A DNA stretch of 64,000 bases from Bacillota bacterium (lineage in GTDB: Bacteria; Bacillota; Clostridia; Christensenellales; Aristaeellaceae): positions 1 through 64,000 of the forward strand of contig JASGUQ010000031.1 in assembly GCA_030057655.1 (NCBI GenBank). Reading direction: 5' to 3'. Position numbers and translations under genes: made by a program. Positions 8,203 through 18,842 of the stretch are shown piece after piece. The notes under the pieces were generated by a model that made no database searches, was not told the DNA's origin, and saw only the letters and a list, made by a program, of their open reading frames with translations. Positions within the stretch are counted from its first letter, which is position 1, and each line of letters starts with the position of its first letter.

Positions 8203-8886
8203 ATGGAGCGCGTGTATCAGGGCAAGACCAAGGATGTTTACAAATTGGATTCTGACCGCTGCCTGCTCAAATTCAAGGATGACGTCACCGGGACAGACGG
8301 CGTGTTCGATCCCGGCGCCAACACAGTCGGCCTCAGCATCGCCGGCGTTGGCAAAGCCAACCTGAAGATGAGCGTTTATTATTTTGAGCTGCTACAAAAA
8401 GCGGGCATCAAGACCCATTTTCTATCCGCCGATCTTTCAGAAGGCACCATGGAGGTGCTCCATGCTACTCCCTTTGGCAAGGGCCTTGAGGTCATCTGCC
8501 GCAAGCGCGCGGTCGGCAGCTTCATCCGGCGCTACGGTGCTTACATCCAATCCGGCGCGAAACTGGACGACTATGTTGAAATGACCCTGAAGGACGACGA
8601 GAGGAACGATCCCCTCATCACCAAGGAGGGCCTGATCGCCCTCAACATTTTAAGCGCCGAGCAGTATGACAGCATCGCAAAAAGCACGCGCGAGATCACC
8701 AACCTGATCGCCGAGGACATGGAAAAGCGCGGGCTTGAGCTGTACGACATCAAGCTGGAGTTCGGCCTTCACAAGGGTGAAGTCATCCTGATTGACGAGA
8801 TCTCCTCCGGAAACATGCGCGTCATGGAGGGAACCACCAATGTGGAGGCCCTGGACCTGACCCGCCGCGTCATCAAGGAGGCGTGA
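8203..8886 (+). CDS. purC: SAICAR synthetase
   Basis: Joins aspartate to CAIR using ATP, giving SAICAR. The 227-residue protein opens with MERVYQGKTKDVYKL and carries the family motifs RKRAVGSFIRR, LEFGLHKGEVILIDEIS and SGNMR, at the normal length for the bacterial enzyme. The start has AGAGG six bases before the ATG, 16 bases after the purE stop. The open frame extends further upstream inside purE but has no site there. The purC stop lies two bases before the purF ATG, so translation is probably coupled. Confidence 0.96.
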   Translation: MERVYQGKTKDVYKLDSDRCLLKFKDDVTGTDGVFDPGANTVGLSIAGVGKANLKMSVYYFELLQKAGIKTHFLSADLSEGTMEVLHATPFGKGLEVICRKRAVGSFIRRYGAYIQSGAKLDDYVEMTLKDDERNDPLITKEGLIALNILSAEQYDSIAKSTREITNLIAEDMEKRGLELYDIKLEFGLHKGEVILIDEISSGNMRVMEGTTNVEALDLTRRVIKEA

Positions 8887-8888
8887 AC

Positions 8889-10325
8889 ATGCCCGGAATC
8901 CATGAGGAGTGCGGCGTTTTAGGCATCTACCGCAAGGATCTGGGCCCGGTCGCCGAGGCCTGCTACCTGGGGCTTTGCGCGCTGCAGCACAGGGGACAGG
9001 AAAGCTGCGGCATCGCGGTCAATGAGGATGGCCTTTTCCGGGTCCATCAGGACGCCGGCCTGGTCAGCGAGGTCATGAACCACAGGGTGCTTGACGCCCT
9101 TGGCAAAGGCAACATCGCGGTGGGCCATGTGCGTTACGGCACCGATCAGACCCGCGGCCGCGCGGACATGCAGCCCACTGTGATCGAGCACAGGAAGGGC
9201 CGCCTGGCGCTGGCCAACAACGGCAGCCTGACCAACTACATGGCGCTCCGGGAGGATTTTGAGTCAAAAGGCTTCCTCTTTCACACCACCGGCGACGCTG
9301 AGATCATCTCCTGCGTAATCACGCGGGAACGCCTGACCAGCCCCTCCATTGAGCAAGCTGTGCTCAAAGCCATGAATTACCTTCAGGGCAGCTTCACCTT
9401 TGTCCTGATGTCTCCCCGCAAGCTCATTGCCGTGCGCGGGCCCAGCGGTTTCCGCCCTCTGTGCTATGGCCGGGCGGATGACGGCAGCTTCGTGGTCGCC
9501 AGCGAGTCCTGCGCCCTGACCACCCTTGGCATCACGGAGATCATCGACATCAAGCCGGGGGAAATGGTCATGTTTGACGAAAAGGGCGTGCATCACAACA
9601 CCAGCCAGATGGGCAAGAAAAAGCCCAGCATCTGTGTGTTTGAGTACATCTATTTCGCCCGCCCCGATTCCGTTCTGGACGGCGTTTCCGTGCACGCTGC
9701 GCGCGCCGCGGCCGGGGAATACCTCGCCAAAGAGCACCCGGTGGAGGCCGACATCGTGATCGGCGTGCCCGACAGCGGCATTGACGGCGCCATCGGCTAT
9801 GCCCGCGCCGCCCGCATCAATTACGGTATGGGCTTTGTCAAGAACAAGTACATTGGGCGCACCTTCATCAACCCCGGCGAGTGGCGCAAGGCCTCCGTCC
9901 ACATCAAGCTAAGCCCGGTATCCGCCGTGGTCAAGGACAAGCGCGTTGTTCTGGTGGATGACTCCATCGTCCGCGGCACCACTTCCGAACTCATTGTCGG
10001 CATGCTCAAAAAAGCCGGGGCCAAGGAAGTCCACCTGCGCATCACCGCGCCGCCTTTTATGAACCCCTGCTACTACGGCACCGACATCAAGTCAAAAGAC
10101 AGCCTCATCGCCTGTCGGATGAGCCAGGAGGAGATCAGAAAGAAAATCGGCGCTGACAGCCTGGGCTTTTTAAGCCTGGAGGCGGTCCGCAAAATCGCGG
10201 CGCCCATCCCGGAATCCCATTTCTGTTCAGCCTGTTTTGACGGCAAATACCCCACCGACATTCCTGACACCATGGAACGCGACCGCTACAGCAAGCGCCT
10301 GGTCAGGGTAGGAGAAAATGTATGA
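8889..10325 (+). CDS. purF: Amidophosphoribosyltransferase
   Basis: First committed step of purine synthesis: PRPP plus glutamine gives phosphoribosylamine. AAGGAGG at 8875-8881 favours ATG 8889 over GTG 8883 and gives 478 residues. A short propeptide (MPGIHEE) precedes C8 in ECGVLGIY; in this family the propeptide is removed so the cysteine becomes the N-terminal nucleophile of the glutaminase. The PRPP loop [14 protein letters not shown] is present. Four cysteines ([22 protein letters not shown]) match the oxygen-labile 4Fe-4S form known from Bacillus. Its stop overlaps the purM ATG by four bases. Confidence 0.96.
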   Translation: MPGIHEECGVLGIYRKDLGPVAEACYLGLCALQHRGQESCGIAVNEDGLFRVHQDAGLVSEVMNHRVLDALGKGNIAVGHVRYGTDQTRGRADMQPTVIEHRKGRLALANNGSLTNYMALREDFESKGFLFHTTGDAEIISCVITRERLTSPSIEQAVLKAMNYLQGSFTFVLMSPRKLIAVRGPSGFRPLCYGRADDGSFVVASESCALTTLGITEIIDIKPGEMVMFDEKGVHHNTSQMGKKKPSICVFEYIYFARPDSVLDGVSVHAARAAAGEYLAKEHPVEADIVIGVPDSGIDGAIGYARAARINYGMGFVKNKYIGRTFINPGEWRKASVHIKLSPVSAVVKDKRVVLVDDSIVRGTTSELIVGMLKKAGAKEVHLRITAPPFMNPCYYGTDIKSKDSLIACRMSQEEIRKKIGADSLGFLSLEAVRKIAAPIPESHFCSACFDGKYPTDIPDTMERDRYSKRLVRVGENV

Positions 10326-11359
10326 AAAGCAATTCGGACAGTTACTCAAAAGCGGGCGTTGACATCAACGCCGGTTACAGGGCTGTGGAACTGATGAAGG
10401 ACAGCGTGAAGCGCACCCGCATCCCCGGCGTTCTCTCCGCCATCGGCGGCTTTGGCGGCCTTTTCGCGCCGGACCTCACTGGCATGGAAAAGCCCGTACT
10501 GGTTAGCGGGACGGACGGCGTGGGCACCAAGCTGAAATTAGCCTTTTTGATGGACAAGCATGACACCGTGGGCATTGACTGCGTGGCCATGTGCGTCAAC
10601 GACATCATCTGCGCGGGCGCGAAGCCCCTGTTTTTTCTGGATTACATCGCGCTTGGCAAAAACGTGCCGGAGAAGGTGGCGGCGATCGTTGCGGGTGTGG
10701 CGGAGGGCTGCGTCCAGGCGGGCTGCGCCTTAATCGGCGGCGAGACCGCCGAGATGCCCGGTTTTTATCCGGTGGATGAGTATGACCTGGCCGGCTTCTC
10801 GGTCGGCATCGTGGACGAAAAAAACATCATCCGCTCCGACAGCACCATTCCCGGCGATGTGCTCATCGGCCTGCCCTCCTCCGGTCTGCACTCAAACGGC
10901 TTTTCCCTTGCCAGAAAAGCGCTGGATGTGGAACGCGCGGACCTGATGACCAAACGGGACGAGCTTTCCGGCCTGTCCTTGGGCGAGGCGCTTTTGATGC
11001 CGACCCGCATCTATGTAAAGCCGGTTTTAAAGCTGATGGAGACAGTCAGGGTCAAGGGCATCTCCCACATCACCGGCGGCGGCTTCTTTGAGAACATCCC
11101 GCGCAGCCTGCCGGAGAACTGCGCCGCACGGATCGACAAAAGCGCCTGGGCTGTGCCGCCCGTCTTTGATTTGATCGCGAAAGCCGCCCAGGTGCCTGAG
11201 ATGGAGATGTTCTCCACCTTCAACATGGGCGTGGGCTTGTGTGTCACGGTCAGCCGGGAGGATGCGGACAAAGCCCTGGCCGTCTTAAAGGCGGCCGGCG
11301 AAGCGCCCTTTGTGCTGGGCGAGGTTCAAAAAGGCGCGCAGGAGGTCCTGTTTTCATGA
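10322..11359 (+). CDS. purM: Phosphoribosylformylglycinamidine cyclo-ligase (AIR synthetase)
   Basis: Closes the imidazole ring: FGAM plus ATP gives AIR. The 345-residue protein has normal length and the family segments [38 protein letters not shown] and [13 protein letters not shown]. The ATG overlaps the purF stop in an ATGA junction, and GGAG at 10311-10314 provides the ribosome-binding site. It belongs to the same ATPase superfamily as PurL, encoded downstream in this operon. Confidence 0.96.
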   Translation: MKSNSDSYSKAGVDINAGYRAVELMKDSVKRTRIPGVLSAIGGFGGLFAPDLTGMEKPVLVSGTDGVGTKLKLAFLMDKHDTVGIDCVAMCVNDIICAGAKPLFFLDYIALGKNVPEKVAAIVAGVAEGCVQAGCALIGGETAEMPGFYPVDEYDLAGFSVGIVDEKNIIRSDSTIPGDVLIGLPSSGLHSNGFSLARKALDVERADLMTKRDELSGLSLGEALLMPTRIYVKPVLKLMETVRVKGISHITGGGFFENIPRSLPENCAARIDKSAWAVPPVFDLIAKAAQVPEMEMFSTFNMGVGLCVTVSREDADKALAVLKAAGEAPFVLGEVQKGAQEVLFS

Positions 11360-11973
11360 AAGCCCCGGTTCCTGTGGCCGTTCTGGTTTCAGGTGGCGGC
11401 ACCAACCTTCAGGCGCTGCTTGACGCGGGCGCGCGCGGGGAGATCAGGCATGGAAAGATCGCCCTGGTCTTAAGCGACAGGAAGGGGGCCTATGCCCTTG
11501 AACGCGCGAAGAAGGCCAATATCCCCGCCCTGGCCTTTGACAGAAAGGAACTGGGCCTTGAGGCGGTGGAAGCCGCTTTTAAAAGCGCGCTTGAGGAGCA
11601 CGGGATCAAAATCATCGTGCTGGCGGGCTTTCTGTCCATCCTCTCATCGGACTTCATCAGGCAATATGAAGGCCGTATCTTAAACGTCCATCCCTCCCTG
11701 ATCCCCGCCTTCTGCGGGCCGGGCTTCTACGGCTTAAAGGTGCATGAGGCGGCGCTTTCGCGCGGGGTGAAGCTCACCGGCGCGACGGTCCACCTGGTCA
11801 ATGAGGAAGCGGACGGCGGCCCCATCTTACAGCAAAAGGCGGTTAAGGTTTTGCCCTCTGACACGCCCCAGACCCTGCAAAAGCGCGTGATGGAAGAGGC
11901 CGAATGGGTCATTTTGCCCCAGTGTGTGGAAGAACTCTGCATGAACTACTATGAAGGAAAGGAACTGCGATGA
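11356..11973 (+). CDS. purN: Phosphoribosylglycinamide formyltransferase (10-formyl-THF dependent)
   Basis: Transfers a formyl group from 10-formyltetrahydrofolate to GAR. The 205-residue product opens with [19 protein letters not shown]. It has the conserved catalytic region [17 protein letters not shown], with Asn and His, and [12 protein letters not shown], with the catalytic Asp. GGAGG at 11341-11345 and an ATGA overlap with purM fix the start at 11356; the frame is open upstream, but that part overlaps purM. It overlaps purO by four bases. Confidence 0.95.
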   Translation: MKAPVPVAVLVSGGGTNLQALLDAGARGEIRHGKIALVLSDRKGAYALERAKKANIPALAFDRKELGLEAVEAAFKSALEEHGIKIIVLAGFLSILSSDFIRQYEGRILNVHPSLIPAFCGPGFYGLKVHEAALSRGVKLTGATVHLVNEEADGGPILQQKAVKVLPSDTPQTLQKRVMEEAEWVILPQCVEELCMNYYEGKELR

Positions 11974-12692
11974 AAGCCTGCGAACTTACCAGCCTGCTCC
12001 TTAAAAACCCCTATCCCGGACGCGGGATTATGATGGGCCTCACCCCGGACGCGGGCAGCGCCCTTGTCGCCTATTTCATTATGGGCCGGTCTGAGAACAG
12101 CCAGAACCGTGTCTTTGTTTCAGATGGCGCGGCCCTTAACATCAAAGCCCATGACCTGTCTAAGATCAAGGACCCCAGCCTGATTTTTTACCATCCCCAA
12201 TTGGAGCATGAAAACAGCCTGATCCTGACAAACGGCGATCAGACGGACACCATCTATGAGGGCCTCAAACAGGGCAGCAGCGCGGAAGACGCCCTGTTTA
12301 CCCGCTGCCATGAGCCGGACGCGCCGCATTTTACCCCGCGCATCTCAGGCGTTCTGGACATGGTTTCAGGGGACTTCATGCTGGCCCTGCTGCGCGCGTC
12401 TGATGAAAAGGGCGAGTCCTGCGACCGCCTGTTTTATCATTATCCTGCCCGCCCGGGCTTTGGCCGCTTCATCCACACCTACGAAGGCGACGCCTCCCCG
12501 CTCCCTTCTTTTACAGGGGAGCCGCGCGCCGTCACGGTGCCCCAGGATTCTGAGGCTTTCGCGAAGGACATCTGGAACAGCCTCAACCCGGATTTCAAGG
12601 TCGCGCTGTTTGTGCGTGAGATCAGTTTAAGCGACCGCACTTCCAAAGTATTTGTGTACAACCGCCACCAAGGAGGACAATCCGATGCGTGA
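11970..12692 (+). CDS. purO: Archaeal-type IMP cyclohydrolase (PurO family)
   Basis: Predicted to close FAICAR to IMP, the last step of the pathway. The 240-residue protein has NPYPGRGIMMGL near the N terminus (13-24) and the overall character of the PurO family, first described in methanogens. It shows no similarity to the MGS-like cyclohydrolase domain of bacterial PurH. Context strengthens the call: the next gene encodes only the formyltransferase half of PurH, so a separate cyclohydrolase is needed. It overlaps purN by four bases and the next gene by eight. The residual doubt is that the assignment rests on one strong motif plus context. Confidence 0.88.
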   Translation: MKACELTSLLLKNPYPGRGIMMGLTPDAGSALVAYFIMGRSENSQNRVFVSDGAALNIKAHDLSKIKDPSLIFYHPQLEHENSLILTNGDQTDTIYEGLKQGSSAEDALFTRCHEPDAPHFTPRISGVLDMVSGDFMLALLRASDEKGESCDRLFYHYPARPGFGRFIHTYEGDASPLPSFTGEPRAVTVPQDSEAFAKDIWNSLNPDFKVALFVREISLSDRTSKVFVYNRHQGGQSDA

Positions 12693-13866
12693 ACTGCCGC
12701 TGAAGTATGGCTGCAACCCCAACCAGAAGCCGGCCAGGATCTATTTACAGGAGGGCGAACTGCCCCTGAAGGTGGAAAACGGCATGCCCGGCTACATCAA
12801 TTTCATGGACGCGCTCAACGCCTGGCAACTGGTCAAAGCCCTGGATGAGGCCACCGGCCTGCCTGCCGCCGCTTCCTTCAAGCATGTCAGCCCCGCGGGC
12901 GCGGCGGTCGGCCTGCCGATGTCCTCAAAGCTCAAGCGCGCCTATTTCGCGGAGGATCTGGAGGGCCTTGACGATTCCCCCCTCGCCTGCGCCTATGTGC
13001 GCGCCAGGGGCGCTGACAGGCTGTGCTCCTTTGGGGATTTTATCGCCCTTTCCCGCCCCTGCGACCTGACAACGGCGTGGGTTATCGCGCGCGAGGTCTC
13101 AGACGGCATCATCGCGCCGGGCTATGATGAGGACGCCCTTCATGTGCTCAAGCAAAAGCGCAAGGGCGGCTACGCCGTCATCTCCATAGCCCCTGAATAC
13201 AAGCCCCAAAGCATCGAGACCAGGCAGATCTTCGGCATCACCCTGGAGCAGGGTTACAACGACACACCCATCACCAGGGATCTCTTAAAAAATCTTGTTA
13301 CAAAAAATACCAAGCTGACGCAGCAGGCTGAAACCGACCTGCTGATCGCCCTCATCACCCTCAAATACACCCAGTCCAACTCCGTCTGCTACGCGAAGGA
13401 TGGCCAGGCCATCGGCGTGGGCGCGGGCCAGCAGTCCAGGGTGCACTGCGTGCGTTTGGCGGGGGACAAGGCGGATCTGTGGTGGCTCAGGCAGCATGAA
13501 AAAACGCTGAACCTGCCCTTTGTTCCCAATCTGCCCCGCCCTGTCCGGGATAACGCGGTGGACACCTTTCTGTCTCCCCGCGCCCAAAAAGCCTTTGGGG
13601 ACGGAAAGTGGGAAGGCACCTTCACCCGGGAGCCTGATTACCTCACTTTGGCTGAGCACGAGGCCTGGCTGTCCGAATTAAAGGGCGTTTCCCTGGCTTC
13701 CGACGCCTTCTTTCCCTTTGAGGACAGCATTGAAAGGGCGGTGGAATCAGGCGTTTCCTATGTCGCCCAGCCGGGCGGCTCCGTTCGGGACAGCGAGGTC
13801 ATCGCCTGCTGCGACCGGTATAACATGCTCATGGCCTTCACCGGCCTGCGCCTCTTCCATCATTAA
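12685..13866 (+). CDS. purH: Stand-alone AICAR transformylase (PurH formyltransferase domain)
   Basis: Formylates AICAR to FAICAR with 10-formyl-THF. The 393-residue protein covers only the transformylase part of PurH. The catalytic Lys-His pair is present in ASFKHVSPAGAAVG, as are TLKYTQSNSVCYAKDGQ, the GAGQQSRVH motif and the ending GGSVRDSEVI. The roughly 190-residue N-terminal IMP cyclohydrolase domain of ordinary PurH is absent, and the protein begins cleanly with MRELPLKYGCNPNQKPA. AGGAGG at 12671-12676 with eight-base spacing fixes the start, so this is not a truncation artefact. Cyclohydrolase activity is presumably supplied by the PurO protein immediately upstream. Confidence 0.93.
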   Translation: MRELPLKYGCNPNQKPARIYLQEGELPLKVENGMPGYINFMDALNAWQLVKALDEATGLPAAASFKHVSPAGAAVGLPMSSKLKRAYFAEDLEGLDDSPLACAYVRARGADRLCSFGDFIALSRPCDLTTAWVIAREVSDGIIAPGYDEDALHVLKQKRKGGYAVISIAPEYKPQSIETRQIFGITLEQGYNDTPITRDLLKNLVTKNTKLTQQAETDLLIALITLKYTQSNSVCYAKDGQAIGVGAGQQSRVHCVRLAGDKADLWWLRQHEKTLNLPFVPNLPRPVRDNAVDTFLSPRAQKAFGDGKWEGTFTREPDYLTLAEHEAWLSELKGVSLASDAFFPFEDSIERAVESGVSYVAQPGGSVRDSEVIACCDRYNMLMAFTGLRLFHH

Positions 13867-13875
13867 GGGGGTCTC

Positions 13876-15126
13876 ATGAACATTCTGGTCATCGGTTCCG
13901 GCGGGCGGGAGCACGCGCTGGTCAAAAGGATCGCGCAAAGCCCGCTTGCAAAAAAGATCTATGCCCTGCCCGGCAACCCCGGCATGAGGGAGGCTGCGGC
14001 GGTGCCCGGCAACCCCATGGATAATGCGGACACGGTCAAAAAAGCGATCGAGCTTGGGATCGATTTTGCCGTGGTCGCGCCGGATGATCCCCTGGCCAAC
14101 GGGCTGGTGGACGCGCTGGAGGAAGGCGGCATCCCCTGCTTTGGCCCAAGCCGGCAGGCGGCGCAGCTGGAATCTTCCAAAGTCTTTGCCAAGGAACTGA
14201 TGCAAAAATATCAGATCCCGACCGCGAGGTTCAGGGCCTTTACTCAGGTCGCCCCCGCGCTTGCGTATCTGAATGATCATCCCCTGCCCGCTGTCATCAA
14301 GGCGGACGGCCTGGCCAAGGGCAAGGGCGTCATCATCGCGGAAAGCCTTCAGGAGGCGGAGGACGCAGTCAAAGCGATGCTGCAGGACAAGGCCTTTGGC
14401 GAGAGCGGCAGCCGGATCATCATAGAGGAGTTTTTGCAGGGGCCTGAGGTCTCCGTCCTCACCCTGACCGACGGGGAGAATCTTGTGCCCCTGCCCTCCG
14501 CCATGGACCATAAAAGAGCAGGGGAGAATGATACGGGCCTTAACACCGGCGGCATGGGCGTCATCGCGCCCACCCCCTTTTATACCGAAGAAGTGGCAAA
14601 AGAAGCCATGGACGCCATCTTCCTGCCCACCTTAAAAGCCATGAAGGCGGAGGGGCGTGTCTTCCGCGGCTGCATCTTCTTTGGTCTCATGATTACGGAT
14701 AAAGGCCCCCGGGTGTTGGAGTACAACGCCCGCTTCGGCGATCCGGAGACCCAGGCTGTCCTTGAACTGGTTGAGGGCGATCTGCTGGCGGCCATGCTGG
14801 CCTGCAGGAAGGGCGCTTTGAAGGCTGACACGCTGAAAAGCACCGGCAAACACGCCTGCTGCGTGGTGCTGGCCTCCAAGGGCTATCCCGGCCAGTTTGA
14901 GACCGGCTTTCCAATCACGGTTGCGGAAGAGGTCGCCCCCTTTGTGCATTACGCCGGCGTCAAACAGACGGATCAGGGGCTTGTCACCTCGGGCGGCCGC
15001 GTGATGAGCGTGACCTGCACCGGAGACACCCTAAAAGAAGCCAGGGACAAGGCTTATGAAGGCGTGAAGGGCGTACACTTCACCGGCAAATATTTCAGGC
15101 GTGACATCGGCGCGTCAGCGCTTTAA
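13876..15126 (+). CDS. purD: Phosphoribosylamine-glycine ligase (GAR synthetase)
   Basis: ATP-grasp enzyme joining glycine to phosphoribosylamine. The 416-residue protein opens with MNILVIGSGGREHALV and contains FGPSRQAAQLE, the ATP-grasp core KADGLAKGKGV, and the metal site region VLEYNARFGDPETQ, all typical. Length is normal for a single-function bacterial PurD. It starts nine bases after the purH stop behind an AAGGGGG site, and purL follows after 16 bases. Confidence 0.96.
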   Translation: MNILVIGSGGREHALVKRIAQSPLAKKIYALPGNPGMREAAAVPGNPMDNADTVKKAIELGIDFAVVAPDDPLANGLVDALEEGGIPCFGPSRQAAQLESSKVFAKELMQKYQIPTARFRAFTQVAPALAYLNDHPLPAVIKADGLAKGKGVIIAESLQEAEDAVKAMLQDKAFGESGSRIIIEEFLQGPEVSVLTLTDGENLVPLPSAMDHKRAGENDTGLNTGGMGVIAPTPFYTEEVAKEAMDAIFLPTLKAMKAEGRVFRGCIFFGLMITDKGPRVLEYNARFGDPETQAVLELVEGDLLAAMLACRKGALKADTLKSTGKHACCVVLASKGYPGQFETGFPITVAEEVAPFVHYAGVKQTDQGLVTSGGRVMSVTCTGDTLKEARDKAYEGVKGVHFTGKYFRRDIGASAL

Positions 15127-15142
15127 GCGGAAAGGATACATC

Positions 15143-18100
15143 ATGGTACAGCGGATCTATGTCGAGAAAAAACCGGACCTGGCCCTGGAAGCCCGGGCGC
15201 TTCTCTCAGAGCTCAAAGCCTATGTGGGTTTAGATAATTTGACCGGCCTGCGCCTTGTCAACCGCTATGACGCGGAGGGGCTGTCCCAAAATGACTTTGA
15301 GGCCATGGTCAAGACCGTTTTTTCAGAGCCCCAGACCGACCTGGTCTTTTGCGACCTGCCCAAGCGTGAGAATGAGCGGGTGCTGGCCCTGGAATACCTG
15401 CCCGGGCAGTTTGACCAGCGCGCGGATTCCGCGGCCCAGTGCGTGCAGCTGCGCACCCAGGGCGAGCGTCCCCTGGTCAGATCCGCCAGGATCTACCTGC
15501 TGGAAGGCGATCTGACGCAGGAGGACATGGACAAGGTGCGCCGCCACCTGATCAACCCCGTGGAGTCCAGGGAGGCCACACTAGAAAAGCCGGACAGCCT
15601 GAAAAGTGATTATCCAAAGCCCCTGCCGCCCCATGTGATGACCGGCTTTAATCAGATGGACGAGGAGGCGCTCCAGGCGCTCCAGGCGGAGCATTCCCTC
15701 GCGATGGATCTGGACGACCTTAAGGTCTGCCAGCGCTATTTCGCTTCCGAGGGCAGGGACCCGGTCTTTACCGAGATCAAGGTGATTGACACCTACTGGT
15801 CCGACCACTGCCGTCACACCACCTTTTTAACCGAGATTACCGATGTGGTCTGTGAAGACCCCGTCATCAAAAAAACGCTGGACGATTATTTTGCGGCGCG
15901 GGAAAAGATCAATCACAAAAAGCCCTTTACCTTGATGGACGTGGGCACCTTTGCCGCCCGCGCGCTCAAAAAGGACGGGAAACTGCCTGAATATGAGCAG
16001 ACGGAGGAAAATAACGCCTGCACGCTGAAAATCAAGGTGGACACCAAACAGGGGGAGGAGGATTGGCTGCTCTTCTTTAAAAACGAGACCCACAACCACC
16101 CCACCGAGATCGAGCCCTTTGGCGGCGCGGCCACCTGCATCGGCGGCGCGATCCGCGACCCCCTGTCCGCCAGAAGCTATGTCTACGCGGGCATGCGCGT
16201 GACCGGCGCGGGCGACCCCACCACCCCGATTGAGGACACCTTAAAGGGCAAACTGCCCCAGCGCCGCATCTGCCAGACCGCGGCTGCCGGCTTTGCCAGC
16301 TACGGCAACCAGATCGGCCTGGCAACCGGCTGCGTGCATGAGATCTATCACGAGGGCTATGTCGCCAAGCGCATGGAGGCCGGCGCTGTCTTGGGCGCGG
16401 CCAAGTTAAGCCATGTCCGGCGCGAGCGCCCTGCGGCGGGGGATGTCATCCTGCTTTTGGGCGGGCGTACCGGGCGGGACGGCATTGGCGGGGCGACGGG
16501 TTCCTCCATGGCGCACAACCTGGACTCTGTTGATGAGTGCGCAGCCCAGGTCCAGAAGGGCAACGCGCCGGAGGAGCGCAAACTGCAGCGCCTGTTCAGA
16601 AAACCTGAAGCCTCAAAACTCATCAAACGCTGCAATGATTTTGGCGCGGGCGGCGTTTCTGTCGCCATCGGCGAACTGACGCGCGGCCTTCAAATTGACC
16701 TGGACAAGGTCAAGGTCAAGTACGAGGGCCTGGACGCGACGGAGCTGGCCATCTCCGAGTCCCAGGAGCGCATGGCCGTTGTCGTTGAAGAAAAGGATGT
16801 TGCGGAGTTCAGCCGCCTGGCTTCTGAGGAAAACCTGGAGTGCACCCCGGTGGCCGTGGTCACTTCGGATGAGCGCCTGGTCATGACCTGGCAGGGGCAC
16901 ACGGTGGTTGACATCGCGCGTGATTTCCTGGATGAGAACGGCGCCCGGAAATACATCAAGATTAAGATCGAAGAGCCGCGCTACACCCCGTTTAAGACGG
17001 TCAAGGACTTTGCTTCCGGCTTGCTCAATCAGGCAAATGACCTCAACCTGGCCTCCCAGGAGGGGCTGATCGAGCGCTTTGACAGCACCATCGGCGCTGC
17101 CAGCGTCCTTTTGCCCCTGGGCGGGAAAAACCAGAAGACCAGGCCCGCGGCCATGGTGCACGCCCTGCCCGTGCCCGGCGGCACGGACACCTGCTCCTTC
17201 ATGTCCTTTGGCTACAACCCCCACATCAGCGAGAAAAGCCCCTATCACGGCGCCTATCTGGCCGTTGTGGAATCCGTCGCCGCCCTGGTGGCGGCCGGTT
17301 CGCCTGTCAAAGGCATCTACCTCAGCTTCCAGGAGTTCTTCCCCAAGCCGGGCAGCGACGCGAAGCGCTGGGGCCTGCCCCTGGCCGCCGTTCTGGGCGC
17401 TTACCGCGCCCAGATGGAGTTGGGCTATGCGGCCATCGGCGGCAAGGATTCCATGTCCGGCACCTTTGAGCACCTGGACGTCCCGCCCACCCTCATCTCC
17501 TTCGCGGTCAATGTCGGCAAGAAAAACAAGGTCTTTTCACCGGAATTCAAGCAGGCAGGAAGCCCCGTTGCATGGCTGAAGCCGGAAGTCGGAGAAGACG
17601 GCCTGCCCAATGCCGAATCCTTTAAAACTGTGCTTCAGGTCGCTGAGACCCTGCTGAAGGAAGGCAAGGCGCTCTCCTGCCTGAACCCCGCCCGCGGCGG
17701 CGCGGCCCGCGCGCTTGTCCACATGGCGCAGGGCAATGGGATCGGCGCAGATATCTCAACCAGTGTACCGCTTGATGATCTGTTCTCGGATTCTTACGGC
17801 TCCCTCATTCTGGAGCTGAAGGAAGACCTGGATGTCGGCATCCGCTTGGGCGTCACGGTTTCAGAGCCTGTTTTGACCTATGGACAGGAGAAATTGTCCC
17901 TTGCCGCGCTCAATGAACAGGGCGAAGCGCTGATGGATGTCTACCCCATGACCCTTAAAAACGGCAGGACGGACGCCGCCCCCCTTATGACCAGTAAAGC
18001 GACACCGACCAAGGGCAAACTGTCTGTCGCGAAGCCCAGGGTGCTGATCCCGGCCTTCCCCGGCACCAACTGCGAGGAGGACACCGCCGTTGCCTTTGAA

Positions 18101-18829
18101 AGGGCAGGGGCCAGGCCGCATGTCTTTGTGATCCGCAACCAGACGGCCAGCGATGTCGCGGAGTCTGTCGCCGCCTTTGCCGAATTGATTAAAAATTCCC
18201 AGATCCTCTTTTTGCCCGGCGGCTTCTCCGGCGGGGATGAGCCGGACGGCTCCGGCAAGTTCATCACCGCCTTCCTGGGCGCCAGACCGGTCGGGAACGC
18301 GCTGCAGGAGCTTTTGAACAAGCGCTATGGCCTGGTGGGCGGCATCTGCAACGGCTTCCAGGCGCTGGTCAAGTCCGGCCTTCTGCCAAGCGGGCAATTG
18401 ACCCCACCGGATGGGAACAGCCCCACCCTGACCGCCAACGAAATCGGCCGCCACCAGTCCCGCCTGGTGCGCGTGCGCGTCGCCTCCCGCCTCTCGCCCT
18501 GGTTTGCCCGCTACGAGGCGGGGGAGACCTACACCGTGCCCATCTCCCATGGCGAGGGCCGCTTCCTGTGCACGCAGGAGCAGTTTGATGCCTGGGCGGC
18601 TGCCGGCCAGATCGCCGCGCAGTACGCGGACATGGCTGGCAAACCCTCCATGGACGTCCGCTATAACCCCAGCGGCTCCGCCTTTGCCATTGAGGCGCTC
18701 ACCTCGCCCGACGGCAGGGTCATGGGGCGCATGGGCCATTCCGAGCGCATGCTCAAGGGCCTCTACCAAAACGTGCCCAATTCCGGGCATGACCCGCTGT
18801 TTGAGTCGGCGGTGGATTTCTTTAAGTAA
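15143..18829 (+). CDS. purL: Phosphoribosylformylglycinamidine synthase, single-chain large form
   Basis: Converts FGAR to FGAM with ATP and glutamine. The 1228-residue chain combines the synthetase and glutaminase, which Bacillus splits into PurS, PurL and PurQ. An N-terminal PurS-like part leads into the ATP-binding core (DTYWSDHCRHTTF, NETHNHPTEIEPFGGAATC). The C-terminal class I glutaminase has C1069 in GGICNGFQ and H1136/E1138 in SHGEG. The form resembles the clade II single-chain PurL of Clostridia. AAAGGA six bases before ATG 15143 supports the start. It is the last gene of the operon; purA, purB and purK are not present. Confidence 0.96.
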   Translation: MVQRIYVEKKPDLALEARALLSELKAYVGLDNLTGLRLVNRYDAEGLSQNDFEAMVKTVFSEPQTDLVFCDLPKRENERVLALEYLPGQFDQRADSAAQCVQLRTQGERPLVRSARIYLLEGDLTQEDMDKVRRHLINPVESREATLEKPDSLKSDYPKPLPPHVMTGFNQMDEEALQALQAEHSLAMDLDDLKVCQRYFASEGRDPVFTEIKVIDTYWSDHCRHTTFLTEITDVVCEDPVIKKTLDDYFAAREKINHKKPFTLMDVGTFAARALKKDGKLPEYEQTEENNACTLKIKVDTKQGEEDWLLFFKNETHNHPTEIEPFGGAATCIGGAIRDPLSARSYVYAGMRVTGAGDPTTPIEDTLKGKLPQRRICQTAAAGFASYGNQIGLATGCVHEIYHEGYVAKRMEAGAVLGAAKLSHVRRERPAAGDVILLLGGRTGRDGIGGATGSSMAHNLDSVDECAAQVQKGNAPEERKLQRLFRKPEASKLIKRCNDFGAGGVSVAIGELTRGLQIDLDKVKVKYEGLDATELAISESQERMAVVVEEKDVAEFSRLASEENLECTPVAVVTSDERLVMTWQGHTVVDIARDFLDENGARKYIKIKIEEPRYTPFKTVKDFASGLLNQANDLNLASQEGLIERFDSTIGAASVLLPLGGKNQKTRPAAMVHALPVPGGTDTCSFMSFGYNPHISEKSPYHGAYLAVVESVAALVAAGSPVKGIYLSFQEFFPKPGSDAKRWGLPLAAVLGAYRAQMELGYAAIGGKDSMSGTFEHLDVPPTLISFAVNVGKKNKVFSPEFKQAGSPVAWLKPEVGEDGLPNAESFKTVLQVAETLLKEGKALSCLNPARGGAARALVHMAQGNGIGADISTSVPLDDLFSDSYGSLILELKEDLDVGIRLGVTVSEPVLTYGQEKLSLAALNEQGEALMDVYPMTLKNGRTDAAPLMTSKATPTKGKLSVAKPRVLIPAFPGTNCEEDTAVAFERAGARPHVFVIRNQTASDVAESVAAFAELIKNSQILFLPGGFSGGDEPDGSGKFITAFLGARPVGNALQELLNKRYGLVGGICNGFQALVKSGLLPSGQLTPPDGNSPTLTANEIGRHQSRLVRVRVASRLSPWFARYEAGETYTVPISHGEGRFLCTQEQFDAWAAAGQIAAQYADMAGKPSMDVRYNPSGSAFAIEALTSPDGRVMGRMGHSERMLKGLYQNVPNSGHDPLFESAVDFFK

Positions 18830-18842
18830 ACCATTGTTAAAA

